Assembly (NCBI GenBank): GCA_963803775.1
Contig: CAWDNS010000007.1
Coordinates: 1,240,001-1,304,000, forward strand
DNA: 64,000 nucleotides
Reading direction: 5' to 3'
Origin: JABCZH01 sp963803775
GTDB lineage: Bacteria > Acidobacteriota > Terriglobia > Terriglobales > Acidobacteriaceae
The position numbers and the translations under genes are program-made. Under the pieces are notes generated by a model. It ran no database searches. It worked only from the letters and a program-made list of their open reading frames with translations, and was not told the DNA's origin. Numbering within the stretch: the stretch's first letter is position 1; each line of letters starts with the position of its first letter. Positions 42,122-50,300 of this stretch are shown here, one piece after another.

Positions 42122-43521
42122 AAATGTGGTCAGGTCGCTTTCGGCAAGTGCTGGATCCTGATTTCGAACGCTGGCAAAGGTCTTTTGACTTCGACCAGCG
42201 TCTCTTAAGACACGAACTTACCGCCAGCAGTGCCCATGCGCGGGCGTTGAAAGGCGCTGGAGTTCTGTTGTCGAGCGAACTCATCGCTATTCTTCAAGGT
42301 TTGGAAAAGATCGGCGAACTGGCGGCAGCGTCTCCGGAATTTCTTAAGGACAGCGAAGCCGAGGACGTACACCACTTCGTAGAGAAACAATTGGTCGCGC
42401 TGATTGGTGACGCTGGATACAAATTGCACAGCGGACGCAGCCGCAACGAACAAATTGCCACCGACCTGCGCCTGTATGTCCGAGCCGCGATTGATCAGCA
42501 GCGCATCGATTTAGCGGATCTCGCAGGGACGCTTCTGGAACGAGCCGAACAGGCCGGCAACGCGGCCATGCCTGCATACACACACCTCCAACGTGCGGAA
42601 CCCGTGCTGGTCTCGCACTGGCTGCTGGCCTACATCGAAATGTTTTTGCGCGATGCGGATCGGCTGGCCGACTGCCGCAAGCGGGTAAATGTTTGTCCGC
42701 TGGGATCGGGCGCGGTGGCAGGCGCCACGCTGCCTCTCGATCGGCGAGCCATGTCGGCTGACCTCGGATTTAACTTTCCGACCGCCAACAGTATCGATGC
42801 CACCAGCGATCGCGACTTTGTTTTGGAGTTCGTGAATACTCTCTCGTTGCTGGCGTTGCACCTGAGCCGGTGGGCCGAAGAGATGATTCTGTTTTCCACT
42901 CAGGAGTTTGGATTTCTTCATTTGCCCGAAGCTTACTCCACGGGAAGCAGCGCCATGCCGCAGAAGAAGAATCCAGACCTGCTCGAACTGACCCGCGGCA
43001 AAGCCGGACGAGTCATAGGAAACGCAACAGCGTTGATGATCGCGGTCAAGGGTATGCCCTTGGCCTATAACAAAGACTTGCAGGAGACGCAGGAACCCCT
43101 CTTCGATGCCGCCGATACGATACTGGCCCTGGTTCCGCTGGCGGTGGGATGGATGAAAGCAGCGGAGTTTGATTACGAACGCATGCAGCAAGCGGCGCAA
43201 TCGGGTTTCATGAATGCCTGGGCTGCAGCCACTTACCTGGTGCAGCGCGGAGTGCCTTCCCGCCAGGCGCACGAGCAGGTCGGAAGAATCGTACAGAAGT
43301 GCGTGGAATCAGGCTGTGAACTCCAGGACCTCCCGCTGGACGTGTTGCGCTCCATCAATCCTTTATTCGATCAGGATCTGTACACCAGCCTGACATTGGA
43401 GTCTGTGCTGGCAATTCACGATGTTCCGGGCGGAACGGCGCCAGCACGGGTACGTCAGGCAATCGCCGAAGCGAAGCATAAGATTGGAACCATTTCCGAG
43501 GAAGTCCATGCGCACCCGTAA
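42118..43521 (+). CDS. argH: Argininosuccinate lyase
   Basis: The 467-residue fumarase/aspartase superfamily enzyme splits argininosuccinate into arginine and fumarate. It starts KMWSGRFRQVLDP and has EDVHHFVEKQL, LHSGRSRNEQIATDLRLY, THLQRAEPVLVSHWLL and the signature loop GSSAMPQKKNPDLLELTRG with the catalytic Ser. Its ATG overlaps the argG stop; its end overlaps the argA-like gene by 14 nt. Confidence 0.97.
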   Translation: MKMWSGRFRQVLDPDFERWQRSFDFDQRLLRHELTASSAHARALKGAGVLLSSELIAILQGLEKIGELAAASPEFLKDSEAEDVHHFVEKQLVALIGDAGYKLHSGRSRNEQIATDLRLYVRAAIDQQRIDLADLAGTLLERAEQAGNAAMPAYTHLQRAEPVLVSHWLLAYIEMFLRDADRLADCRKRVNVCPLGSGAVAGATLPLDRRAMSADLGFNFPTANSIDATSDRDFVLEFVNTLSLLALHLSRWAEEMILFSTQEFGFLHLPEAYSTGSSAMPQKKNPDLLELTRGKAGRVIGNATALMIAVKGMPLAYNKDLQETQEPLFDAADTILALVPLAVGWMKAAEFDYERMQQAAQSGFMNAWAAATYLVQRGVPSRQAHEQVGRIVQKCVESGCELQDLPLDVLRSINPLFDQDLYTSLTLESVLAIHDVPGGTAPARVRQAIAEAKHKIGTISEEVHAHP

Positions 43522-44017
43522 GGCCATCTTGCCGGATGCCCAGCCAATCCACGACCTGATCGCGGCTTATTCTGGTGATGGAACGCTTCTGCCACGAACG
43601 CTAGCCGAGATTTGCGAGAACGTGCGGGATTTCGTGGTGTTGGAAGACAGCACCAGCATCATCGGATGCGGCGCACTACATCTTTACGGTACCCACCTTG
43701 CCGAGATTCGCTCCATCACGGTTCTGCCTTCGCGGCAACGCCAAGGCGGCGGGCAGCGCTTGGTAAAGGCATTGCTGACTGAGGCGAAGAAGCATGAAGT
43801 CACCTGCATCTGCCTGTTCACGCGAACCCCACAATTCTTTGCCAGCCTGGGTTTTGAAATGGCGCAGCGCGAGGACTTGCCTGACAAGATCCACAAAGAT
43901 TGCTGGGTCTGCCCCCGCTTCCACAATTGCGACGAAGTCGCCATGGTGCGTGGAGAATTGCCGAAATTCGCAATCCTGCCCGAGCCTACGAATTGGTTGG
44001 TAAAACTCCAGGCATGA
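43508..44017 (+). CDS. argA: N-acetylglutamate synthase, short GNAT type
   Basis: From ATG 43508 the protein has 169 residues and consists of one GNAT domain without the kinase-like half of E. coli ArgA. RKAILPDAQPIHDLI, VLEDSTSIIGCGALHLYG, AEIRSITVLPSRQRQGGGQRL (acetyl-CoA loop) and the ArgA-typical LFTRTPQFFASLGF are seen. With this position inside the operon, it most probably acetylates glutamate at the first step. It overlaps argH by 14 nt and argJ by 4 nt. A general GNAT role is the alternative. Confidence 0.87.
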   Translation: MRTRKAILPDAQPIHDLIAAYSGDGTLLPRTLAEICENVRDFVVLEDSTSIIGCGALHLYGTHLAEIRSITVLPSRQRQGGGQRLVKALLTEAKKHEVTCICLFTRTPQFFASLGFEMAQREDLPDKIHKDCWVCPRFHNCDEVAMVRGELPKFAILPEPTNWLVKLQA

Positions 44018-45231
44018 CGGCTCCCAAGCAGTCGCCAAACCCAATTCATTTGCCGAAGGGCTTCAGCTTTTCCGCCCTGGCTGCCGGAATCAAAGCCAGC
44101 GGACGGCTTGACCTCGCACTCGTCGAAGCTGCTCCCGGCACAACCGCCGCCGCCCTGTTCACCCAAAACCTCGTCGTCGCGGCCCCGGTTGAGGTCGCCC
44201 GGACGCACTTGTCGAAAGCCAAAGGCCATATACGAGCAGTCATCGTCAATTCCGGAAACGCAAATTGTGCCACTGGCAAAGCTGGCCTGAAGGCGTGCGA
44301 ACAAGTCTGCAAAGGCGTTGCTAAGACGCTCAACCTTCGCCCGCAAGAGGTTTTCCCCTCGTCCACGGGAATCATAGGCGTCCCGCTTCGTGTCGAAAAG
44401 ATTATTGCGAAACTTCCTGAGTTAGCTGACACGTGCAAGCCAACGTCAGCCGCCCTCGATCGCTTCACTCAAGCCATCATGACCACCGATACTCGTCAGA
44501 AGTCAGCATCGGCGCGGTTCGATACAGGCGCCTCGGAAGTCGGCTTGCTCGGAGTTGCCAAAGGCGCAGGAATGATTCATCCGCAACTGGCAACCATGTT
44601 GGTCTATCTGTTCACTGACGTAGCCGCCACTTCCATCGAACTGAGACAACTGCTGAGACAAGCATGCGACCAAACCTTCAACTGCATTTCAATTGACGGA
44701 GACACCTCCACCAACGATACGGTTCTGCTGCTCGCATCGGGGCAGAGCGGAATTCGCCTGAAAGATGCCGGCGTCAGAAAGAAGTTTGCCAACGCATTGT
44801 CCGACGTCTGCCGTTCTCTTGCCGAACAGATAATCGCCGATGGTGAAGGTGTGCAGCACGTCATTCATCTTTTCATCGAACAGGCGAAGAGCCGGCAAGA
44901 AGCTCTCCGGGTGGCAAGAACCATAGCCCACTCTTTATTAGTAAAAACCGCCTGGGCGGGCGCCGACCCCAACTGGGGACGTATCCTGGCCGCCGTAGGA
45001 CGCAGTGGAATCGCCCTTGATCCCAAACGAGTGGACATTTACATCGCGAAGCAGATGGTCTGCAAAGGCGGAGTCAGTTGCCAATTTGACGAGGCCAAGG
45101 CCCATCAAGATCTCGCCCACCCCAGGAGTGATATTCGAGTGCGCCTCGGTCGCGGCCAAAGCGGCGTTGAATTCATCACTACTGACTTGACTGCGGAGTA
45201 CGTCCGAATCAACGCTGATTACTCCACCTAG
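44014..45231 (+). CDS. argJ: Glutamate N-acetyltransferase/ornithine acetyltransferase
   Basis: From ATG 44014 (ATGA overlap with argA) the 405-residue precursor self-cleaves between Ala193 and Thr194 in MIHPQLATMLVYL; Thr194 becomes the N-terminal nucleophile of the beta chain. KGFSFSALAAGIK, VIVNSGNANCATG, SSTGIIGVPL and KTAWAGADPNWGR are conserved. It moves the acetyl group from acetylornithine back to glutamate; whether it also uses acetyl-CoA cannot be read from sequence. It is the last gene of the operon; no clear terminator follows. Confidence 0.95.
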   Translation: MTAPKQSPNPIHLPKGFSFSALAAGIKASGRLDLALVEAAPGTTAAALFTQNLVVAAPVEVARTHLSKAKGHIRAVIVNSGNANCATGKAGLKACEQVCKGVAKTLNLRPQEVFPSSTGIIGVPLRVEKIIAKLPELADTCKPTSAALDRFTQAIMTTDTRQKSASARFDTGASEVGLLGVAKGAGMIHPQLATMLVYLFTDVAATSIELRQLLRQACDQTFNCISIDGDTSTNDTVLLLASGQSGIRLKDAGVRKKFANALSDVCRSLAEQIIADGEGVQHVIHLFIEQAKSRQEALRVARTIAHSLLVKTAWAGADPNWGRILAAVGRSGIALDPKRVDIYIAKQMVCKGGVSCQFDEAKAHQDLAHPRSDIRVRLGRGQSGVEFITTDLTAEYVRINADYST

Positions 45232-45350
45232 ATTCTGAACGCCGAGGACATTCGAGAAGTAGTCCTTCACGAATTACAACACTCCAAGCTCAGGTGCGAC
45301 CAGGGAATATTTCGCTGAGAAAACAGTTCTATTCGGCGGAGGTCCTCGAT

Positions 45351-45824
45351 ATGGCGTTAGCTCTACTACGGGCTCCGGTGAATCCGTTTGATGTGAATAC
45401 GTTATTGTTCGCCAAGCATGCACAACATGTCGTTCTCATCCATTTTCCAATCGCACTGTTCATCACCGCGGCGGTTTTCGACCTGATCGCGACATTGACA
45501 AAGCGGCGTGGCTTGGCGGACGCGGCCTACTACAACCTTTTAGTGTCAGCAATTTCGACATTCCCCGTCCTCGTCACCGGCATTCTCGCGTGGCAATTCC
45601 AGCTCGAGGGGCAAAGGCTGAAAGGCATTCTATTGTTGCACCTGGTGATGGCATGCATGTCGACCGTGATGATCTGGCTGGTCTGGTGGGTGCATTTCCG
45701 AGCGCGACGACAAGCAGTAGGCTTGCCGAGCTACCGTGTGGCCATCGAAGTCATGGCCATCGGCCTGGTGGTGCTAACCGCGCATTTGGGCGGCTTTCTA
45801 AGCGGCGCAAACAGTCCCGGCTAG
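45351..45824 (+). CDS. DUF2231-type four-helix membrane protein
   Basis: From ATG 45351 with GGAGG upstream the protein has 157 residues and about four membrane helices (about 25-48, 60-82, 90-112, 130-150). HVVLIHFPIALFITAAVFDL near the first helix is the DUF2231 pattern, and a second His lies in ILLLHLVMACMS; such helices can bind haem b, but this is not shown. It begins the accessory stretch after the arginine operon. Confidence 0.75.
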   Translation: MALALLRAPVNPFDVNTLLFAKHAQHVVLIHFPIALFITAAVFDLIATLTKRRGLADAAYYNLLVSAISTFPVLVTGILAWQFQLEGQRLKGILLLHLVMACMSTVMIWLVWWVHFRARRQAVGLPSYRVAIEVMAIGLVVLTAHLGGFLSGANSPG

Positions 45825-45895
45825 GACGAGGGAATAAAATCGCTGCCCGCCAGTTATCCCTCCAGAACGCTGTCTTTCGCGCCAGCGCTTCTTAA

Positions 45896-46543
45896 TATCT
45901 GATCTACGGAAAGACCGCTCAAGGGGCGGGATGGTACAGCTTTGACCATAAGGGCGTGCACTTCATCGGCTTGGTGAACGTGATGAACCTGAAAGCCGGC
46001 GGACTCGGCTCTCTCGGTAGCGAGCAGCTCGAATGGGTGGAAAAAGATGTCAAGCATCTGAAACACAGCACGCCGATCGTAGTGTTCGCCCACATACCGC
46101 TGTGGTCGGTGTATCCGGCGTGGGACTGGGGCACCGACGACAGTGCACAGGCACTCGCCTACCTGAAAAAGTTCGGTTCCGTCACCGTGCTGAACGGACA
46201 CATTCACCAGACTATGCAAAAAGTCGAAGACCGCGTGACCTTCCATACCGCTATGTCAACTGCATTTCCGCAACCGCAGCCCGGCAAAGCGGACTCTCCC
46301 GGACCGATGAAAGTGCCGGCAGAGCAGTTACGGAGCCTGCTGGGCATCACCGTAGCGTTCGAGATACTGCTTGCCGTTGTCGTCGAGAACGTCGTGTTCG
46401 CCGGGCACGAAGAATATGACGTGAATTATGTCCGCGGCCAGCATTCCCTGGCGGTGGTGGATTCAAGCCTCGGTAGATCACGGGGGATGAATTCCATACA
46501 AAGAAGAATCCGGAAGATCAAATCTAGAAAGGAAAAAAGATGA
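45896..46543 (+). pseudogene. Metallophosphoesterase remnant, N-terminus lost
   Basis: An open frame from about 45896 (stop TAA just before) reads YGKTAQGAGWYSFDHKGVHF, then TPIVVFAHIPLW and VLNGHIHQT, the last two motifs of a calcineurin-like phosphoesterase. The N-terminal D-x-H and GD/GNH metal motifs are absent, so it should be inactive. Near the C-terminus, 46351-46424 reads on the opposite strand as a piece of the missing part. The frame stays open and ends in ATGA overlapping the cupredoxin start. A GTG at 45956 could start a shortened protein. Confidence 0.7.
46351..46424 (-). other. Inverted internal fragment inside the phosphoesterase remnant
   Basis: Read on the minus strand, these 74 bases give FFVPGEHDVLDDNGKQYLER followed by YG. 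VPGEHDV is the GNHD-type metal motif, and QYLERYG should sit directly before GKTAQGAGWYSF, with which the plus-strand remnant begins (YLIYGKTAQG at 45896). The piece lies between RSLLGIT and DVNYVRGQHS on the plus strand, as if it had been cut in backwards. Confidence 0.65.
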
Positions 46544-46923
46544 AGACGAACAAAGTATGGCTAATACATGCGGCAACATCAGCAATGATTGCGATTCTGT
46601 TGTTGGCCGGATCACCGGGCGTCAAGGCGAGCGATCAACCGTCAGCGCAAGCCGCGGCTGTGAAAATCGACAACTTCAGTTTCGGGCCGCAGACGCTCAC
46701 CGTACCCGTGGGAGCGACCGTTACTTGGACAAACCGTTATGACATCCCCCACACTGCGGTCAGCACCGAGGGTGCATTCAAGTCCAAGGTGATGGATACC
46801 GATGAAAAATTCTCCTACACCTTTACTAAGGCGGGAACCTATCCCTACTATTGCACCATCCATCCCAAGATGACAGGTCAGGTTGTGGTGCGTGAGACAC
46901 CACGGACGTTTGAACGATTCTAA
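46540..46923 (+). CDS. Secreted cupredoxin (plastocyanin/azurin-like)
   Basis: The 127-residue protein has a signal peptide (about 1-30) and one cupredoxin domain. Copper ligands are His71 (IPHTAVS), Cys105 and His108 (YYCTIHPKM), and Met111, the type 1 blue copper set. It should carry electrons or copper in the periplasm. GGAAAAAAG precedes the ATG, which overlaps the stop of the phosphoesterase remnant. tatA follows 39 nt later. Confidence 0.9.
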   Translation: MKTNKVWLIHAATSAMIAILLLAGSPGVKASDQPSAQAAAVKIDNFSFGPQTLTVPVGATVTWTNRYDIPHTAVSTEGAFKSKVMDTDEKFSYTFTKAGTYPYYCTIHPKMTGQVVVRETPRTFERF

Positions 46924-46962
46924 AACGCGAAGAACATTTCGCATACAGAAATGAGGCTCAAC

Positions 46963-47184
46963 ATGTTTGAAGGACTGTTTCAACCCATGCACCTATTGGT
47001 GATCTTCGGAATTGCCTTGCTCGTCTTCGGCCCGAAAAAACTTCCCGAGCTGGGCAAGGGAATTGGGGAGGGCATCCGCGGCTTCAAGGCCGCCATGAAT
47101 GAGGTAACCGCGAATGAAGAAAAGATGCCCAGCCGAGCAACCGTCGCCAACGACCATGATCCTTCTAACGATGATCACGTCTAA
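46963..47184 (+). CDS. tatA: Twin-arginine translocase subunit TatA/TatE
   Basis: From ATG 46963 (GAGG six nt upstream; an in-frame ATG lies at 46951 without a site) the 73-residue protein has one N-terminal membrane helix (LLVIFGIALLVFG), the FGPKKLPELGKGIGEGIRGF hinge and amphipathic helix, and an acidic tail. It forms the pore component for folded, Tat-exported proteins. No tatC is nearby, so the partner lies elsewhere. The Tat-like signal on the MsrP-like protein at 32017 is one possible client. Confidence 0.9.
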   Translation: MFEGLFQPMHLLVIFGIALLVFGPKKLPELGKGIGEGIRGFKAAMNEVTANEEKMPSRATVANDHDPSNDDHV

Positions 47185-47217
47185 CGATTACGTCCTACAA
47201 TAGAGGTAGGGCTACTC

Positions 47218-47250
47218 ATGATGAAAGCAGAAGTCGACGGAATCCCATAG
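47218..47250 (+). other. Possible 10-codon leader ORF before the ABC transporter
   Basis: ATG 47218 opens a tiny frame, MMKAEVDGIP, that stops at 47248-47250, one base before the ABC ATPase ATG at 47252. AGGTAGGG lies 8-15 nt upstream of it, whereas the ATPase itself has only a weak site. It could couple translation or be chance. Confidence 0.25.
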
Positions 47251-47251
47251 C

Positions 47252-47995
47252 ATGGAAAGCTTTCCCTCTTTAGCTATCCACACCGAAAACGTCTGCCGTC
47301 ATTATCAGATGGGCGAGGCGCGGGTACGCGCGGTGGACGGGATTTCCATCGACATTCGTGCCGGCGAATTCGTCGCTCTACTGGGCGCCTCCGGTTCCGG
47401 CAAATCGTCTCTGCTTAATCTGGTCGCAGGACTCGACCGCCCGACCTCTGGCGCGGTGATCGTCCATGGAAACGACTTGGCTGCACTTTCGCGCGAGCAA
47501 CTGGCCAAGTACCGCCTTCATTCCGTAGGAATGGTCTTCCAGTCTTTCAACCTGATATCCAGCATGTCATTGCTCGAGAATGTGGAACTTCCCCTGCGCT
47601 TCGCCGAAGTCGATCGCCGCGAGCGTTCTACTCTTGCGCGCCAGTCGCTGGAGCGTGTGGGTTTGAGTGGACGGCTCTCTCATCGGCCAATGGAACTCTC
47701 GGGTGGTGAACAGCAGCGGGCTTCGTTGGCACGAGCACTCATCAACCGGCCCCAGTTTCTTCTGGCCGACGAACCGACGGGCAATCTGGACAGCCGCACC
47801 GGCACGGAGATTATGGAACTCATTCGTAGCTTCAATCTCTCGTTGGGCATGACTGTGTTGATGGTGACGCACGAGCAGGCGCTTGCCGAGAAGTATGCCG
47901 GGCGCATGTTGCATCTTGCAGACGGAAAGCTTGTCGATGACGTATCTAATATCCCGTCAGTGCAGGTGCCCGCGCCGCAGGGAGAGACACGATGA
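47252..47995 (+). CDS. MacB/LolD-type ABC transporter ATP-binding protein
   Basis: The 247-residue ATPase has Walker A GASGSGKS at 45-52, the Q-loop in VFQSFNLI, signature LSGGEQQR, Walker B FLLADEPTGNLDS and the switch His in MVTHEQ. It belongs to the MacB/LolD/FtsE group that drives mechanotransmission rather than classical import. The permease gene overlaps its end by 4 nt (ATGA). No HlyD-type adaptor is adjacent, so export of a specific drug cannot be claimed. Confidence 0.9.
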   Translation: MESFPSLAIHTENVCRHYQMGEARVRAVDGISIDIRAGEFVALLGASGSGKSSLLNLVAGLDRPTSGAVIVHGNDLAALSREQLAKYRLHSVGMVFQSFNLISSMSLLENVELPLRFAEVDRRERSTLARQSLERVGLSGRLSHRPMELSGGEQQRASLARALINRPQFLLADEPTGNLDSRTGTEIMELIRSFNLSLGMTVLMVTHEQALAEKYAGRMLHLADGKLVDDVSNIPSVQVPAPQGETR

Positions 47996-49356
47996 AGTTC
48001 TATGACATCACGGATCTCGCGTTCCGTAATCTGCGTGAATCCATCTTCCGCAATTCGCTGACTACCATCGGCATCTCTGTCGGGGTGGCCTCGCTGGTCG
48101 CTATGCTCTCGCTCGGCATTGGCCTGCAGCAGCTGGCTTCGCGGCGACTGCAGAGGTCTGGCCTGTTTGACACGGTCGTGGTCTCTTCCCGGCGTGACCT
48201 CCGCAACTTCGGCGAACAACGGCAAGACGGCCCGCCACCTGCCGAAAGCCCCGCACTTGATGAGCCGGCGCGGCATAAGATCGAGCAACTCCCCGGTGTT
48301 GTCGAGGCCTATCCTGATATTCGTTTCAGCACCGAGGTCCGCTTCGACGACAAGCCCCACTTAACCATGGTGGCTGGCATTCCGTTCTCCGCCAAAAACA
48401 ATAACGATGCTTTTGACAGCATGCAGGGCAGTTTCTTCTCCTCCGAGGCGAGTCCCGAAGTCATCCTTCAGAAGTCGTTTGCGGAAGAGCTGCTCGGCAT
48501 AAAACCCAAGCCGGGCGCGGATGACACCAACATTGCCGAGTTGGCCAAACCTCTGCTCGGTAAAGAATTGACCATGCGCTATGCGGAGCGCACTGCATCT
48601 CCCTCACCGAAAGGTCCTGTTGACGCTGCGGCCTACTCGGTCGTTTCACGCCAGCAAACACTGAAAATTGTGGGAGTGACGGATGTCGATCCCGACAGCA
48701 TGCGCGGTGCAACCCGGGCACGCGTCTTCATGCCACTCAAACTCGCGCAAGACCTGCACGTCATGCCCTCCAGCTTTCGCGATCCCTCTCCCAGCGACGC
48801 GCCAACCTACACCTCGCTCAGCGTGCGCGTAGCCAACCCCAATCAGGTTCCTGCAATTGAAGACGCCATCAAGAAGATGGGATTCAGTGCTTTTTCTCTT
48901 GTCGATGCCACTCGCAGCATGCGCCAGTTCTTTGCCGTACTCGACGGTTTTCTTGCGATCTTCGGAAGCTTGGCCCTGACCGTGGCTTCCATCGGCATTG
49001 TGAATACGCTGGTCATGGCCATCCTCGAACGACGTCGTGAAATCGGAATCATGAAGGCCCTGGGTGCCAGCGATGCGGATGTGCGTGGCCTCTTCTTTGC
49101 CGAAGCCGGTGCCATGGGCCTGGTCGGAGGCTCGACCGGAGTCACGCTCGGTTGGGTAATCGGACGTCTCATCAATTTCGGGACCAACATTTATCTCCAA
49201 CGCCAGCATTTTCCTCCCGCCCAGATCTGGTCCGTGCCGCTGTGGCTCGTACTTGGCGCAATAGCTTTTTCCATCGTTGTCAGCCTGCTGTCAGGCCTCT
49301 ACCCGGCAGCCCGCGCTGCGCGTCTTGATCCCGTGCAGGCGCTGCGCTACGAGTAA
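47992..49356 (+). CDS. MacB/FtsX-type ABC transporter permease
   Basis: The 454-residue protein has an N-terminal membrane helix (about 20-45), a large periplasmic MacB_PCD domain (about 50-315) and three C-terminal helices (about 325-350, 375-400, 420-445) of the FtsX fold. TVASIGIVNTLVMAILERRREIGIMKALGAS is the diagnostic segment, and it ends AARLDPVQALRYE. It pairs with the overlapping ATPase. The substrate is unknown. Confidence 0.9.
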   Translation: MKFYDITDLAFRNLRESIFRNSLTTIGISVGVASLVAMLSLGIGLQQLASRRLQRSGLFDTVVVSSRRDLRNFGEQRQDGPPPAESPALDEPARHKIEQLPGVVEAYPDIRFSTEVRFDDKPHLTMVAGIPFSAKNNNDAFDSMQGSFFSSEASPEVILQKSFAEELLGIKPKPGADDTNIAELAKPLLGKELTMRYAERTASPSPKGPVDAAAYSVVSRQQTLKIVGVTDVDPDSMRGATRARVFMPLKLAQDLHVMPSSFRDPSPSDAPTYTSLSVRVANPNQVPAIEDAIKKMGFSAFSLVDATRSMRQFFAVLDGFLAIFGSLALTVASIGIVNTLVMAILERRREIGIMKALGASDADVRGLFFAEAGAMGLVGGSTGVTLGWVIGRLINFGTNIYLQRQHFPPAQIWSVPLWLVLGAIAFSIVVSLLSGLYPAARAARLDPVQALRYE

Positions 49357-49365
49357 ACTGATCCC

Positions 49366-50250
49366 ATGCGGAGTTTTTATCGATGGCTTGTACTCTTCGT
49401 TCCGCTCCTGCTCTGCCAAGCCCACGCTCAAGGCCGCATCGATTGCAACGCACTGCAAAGCCGTGTCCTCGCTCAATCCGTCCACTATTGCGTGATGTTG
49501 CCACCCGGCTATGACGCCGCCACTTCCGGCCGTTCTCCGCGGCATTATCCCGTGCTCTATTTTCTGCATGGGCTCGGCGACAATGAACAATCCTTGTTTA
49601 AGGGTGGGGGATGGGACCTTACGGAAGATCTCCGCCGACAGAATAAGATTTCCGATTTCCTGATCGTCGCGCCCGAAGGGAAGAGCAGCTTCTACATCAA
49701 CTCCGCCGACGGCCGCGTGCGCTACAGCGATTTCTTTATTCGCGAGTTCATCCCCTACATCGAATCCCATTATTCGATTCGCCGCGAGCGCTCCGCGCGA
49801 GCCATCAGCGGTGTTTCCATGGGCGGATACGGCGCCCTTCGATTTGCTTTCGCCGATCCCGGCCTATTCTCATCGGTTAGCGCGCAGAGTGCTGCCCTCA
49901 TCGCGGAACCGCCTCGACAGAATGCGGCTACAAATGCGCCCACATCGCTGGAAGCGGTTTTCGGCAATCCCGTTGACCTCCATCACTGGAACCAGAACAG
50001 CCCGTTCTTTCTCGCAAAGCAGAACCGGGCATCGATCCGTACTACCCAGCTGGCCATCTATTTCAATTGCGGCCGTGAAGACGAATTCGGATTCGATAAA
50101 GGTGCCTCCGAACTTGACCGGCAACTCCAGTCAGAAGGCATCCGGCACGAATTCCACCTCTATCCCGGCAACCACGGCGCCGAGTATTTCCTCGCACACC
50201 TCGGTGAAACTTTAATGTTTCATTCGCGCGTGTTTGCCGCAGCTAAGTAG
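49366..50250 (+). CDS. Secreted esterase, EstA/S-formylglutathione hydrolase-like
   Basis: The 294-residue protein has a signal peptide (about 1-22) and an alpha/beta-hydrolase esterase domain. YPVLYFLHGLGDN carries the oxyanion region, Ser151 in SGVSMGGYGA is the nucleophile, the Asp is probably in NCGREDEFGFD and the His in YPGNHGAEYF. The family includes tributyrin esterases and S-formylglutathione hydrolases; a secreted form favours acyl-ester or feruloyl-type substrates. It begins 9 nt after the ABC permease gene. Confidence 0.87.
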   Translation: MRSFYRWLVLFVPLLLCQAHAQGRIDCNALQSRVLAQSVHYCVMLPPGYDAATSGRSPRHYPVLYFLHGLGDNEQSLFKGGGWDLTEDLRRQNKISDFLIVAPEGKSSFYINSADGRVRYSDFFIREFIPYIESHYSIRRERSARAISGVSMGGYGALRFAFADPGLFSSVSAQSAALIAEPPRQNAATNAPTSLEAVFGNPVDLHHWNQNSPFFLAKQNRASIRTTQLAIYFNCGREDEFGFDKGASELDRQLQSEGIRHEFHLYPGNHGAEYFLAHLGETLMFHSRVFAAAK

Positions 50251-50300
50251 TATCCCGGGAGATGGTCCGTGTTACTCTCGGATTTTGAACTTCTACGTTC

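Noticed and set aside
45854..46246. Minus-strand ORF (130 aa) opposite the phosphoesterase remnant
   Set aside because: Shadow frame; the plus strand has clear family motifs in this stretch.
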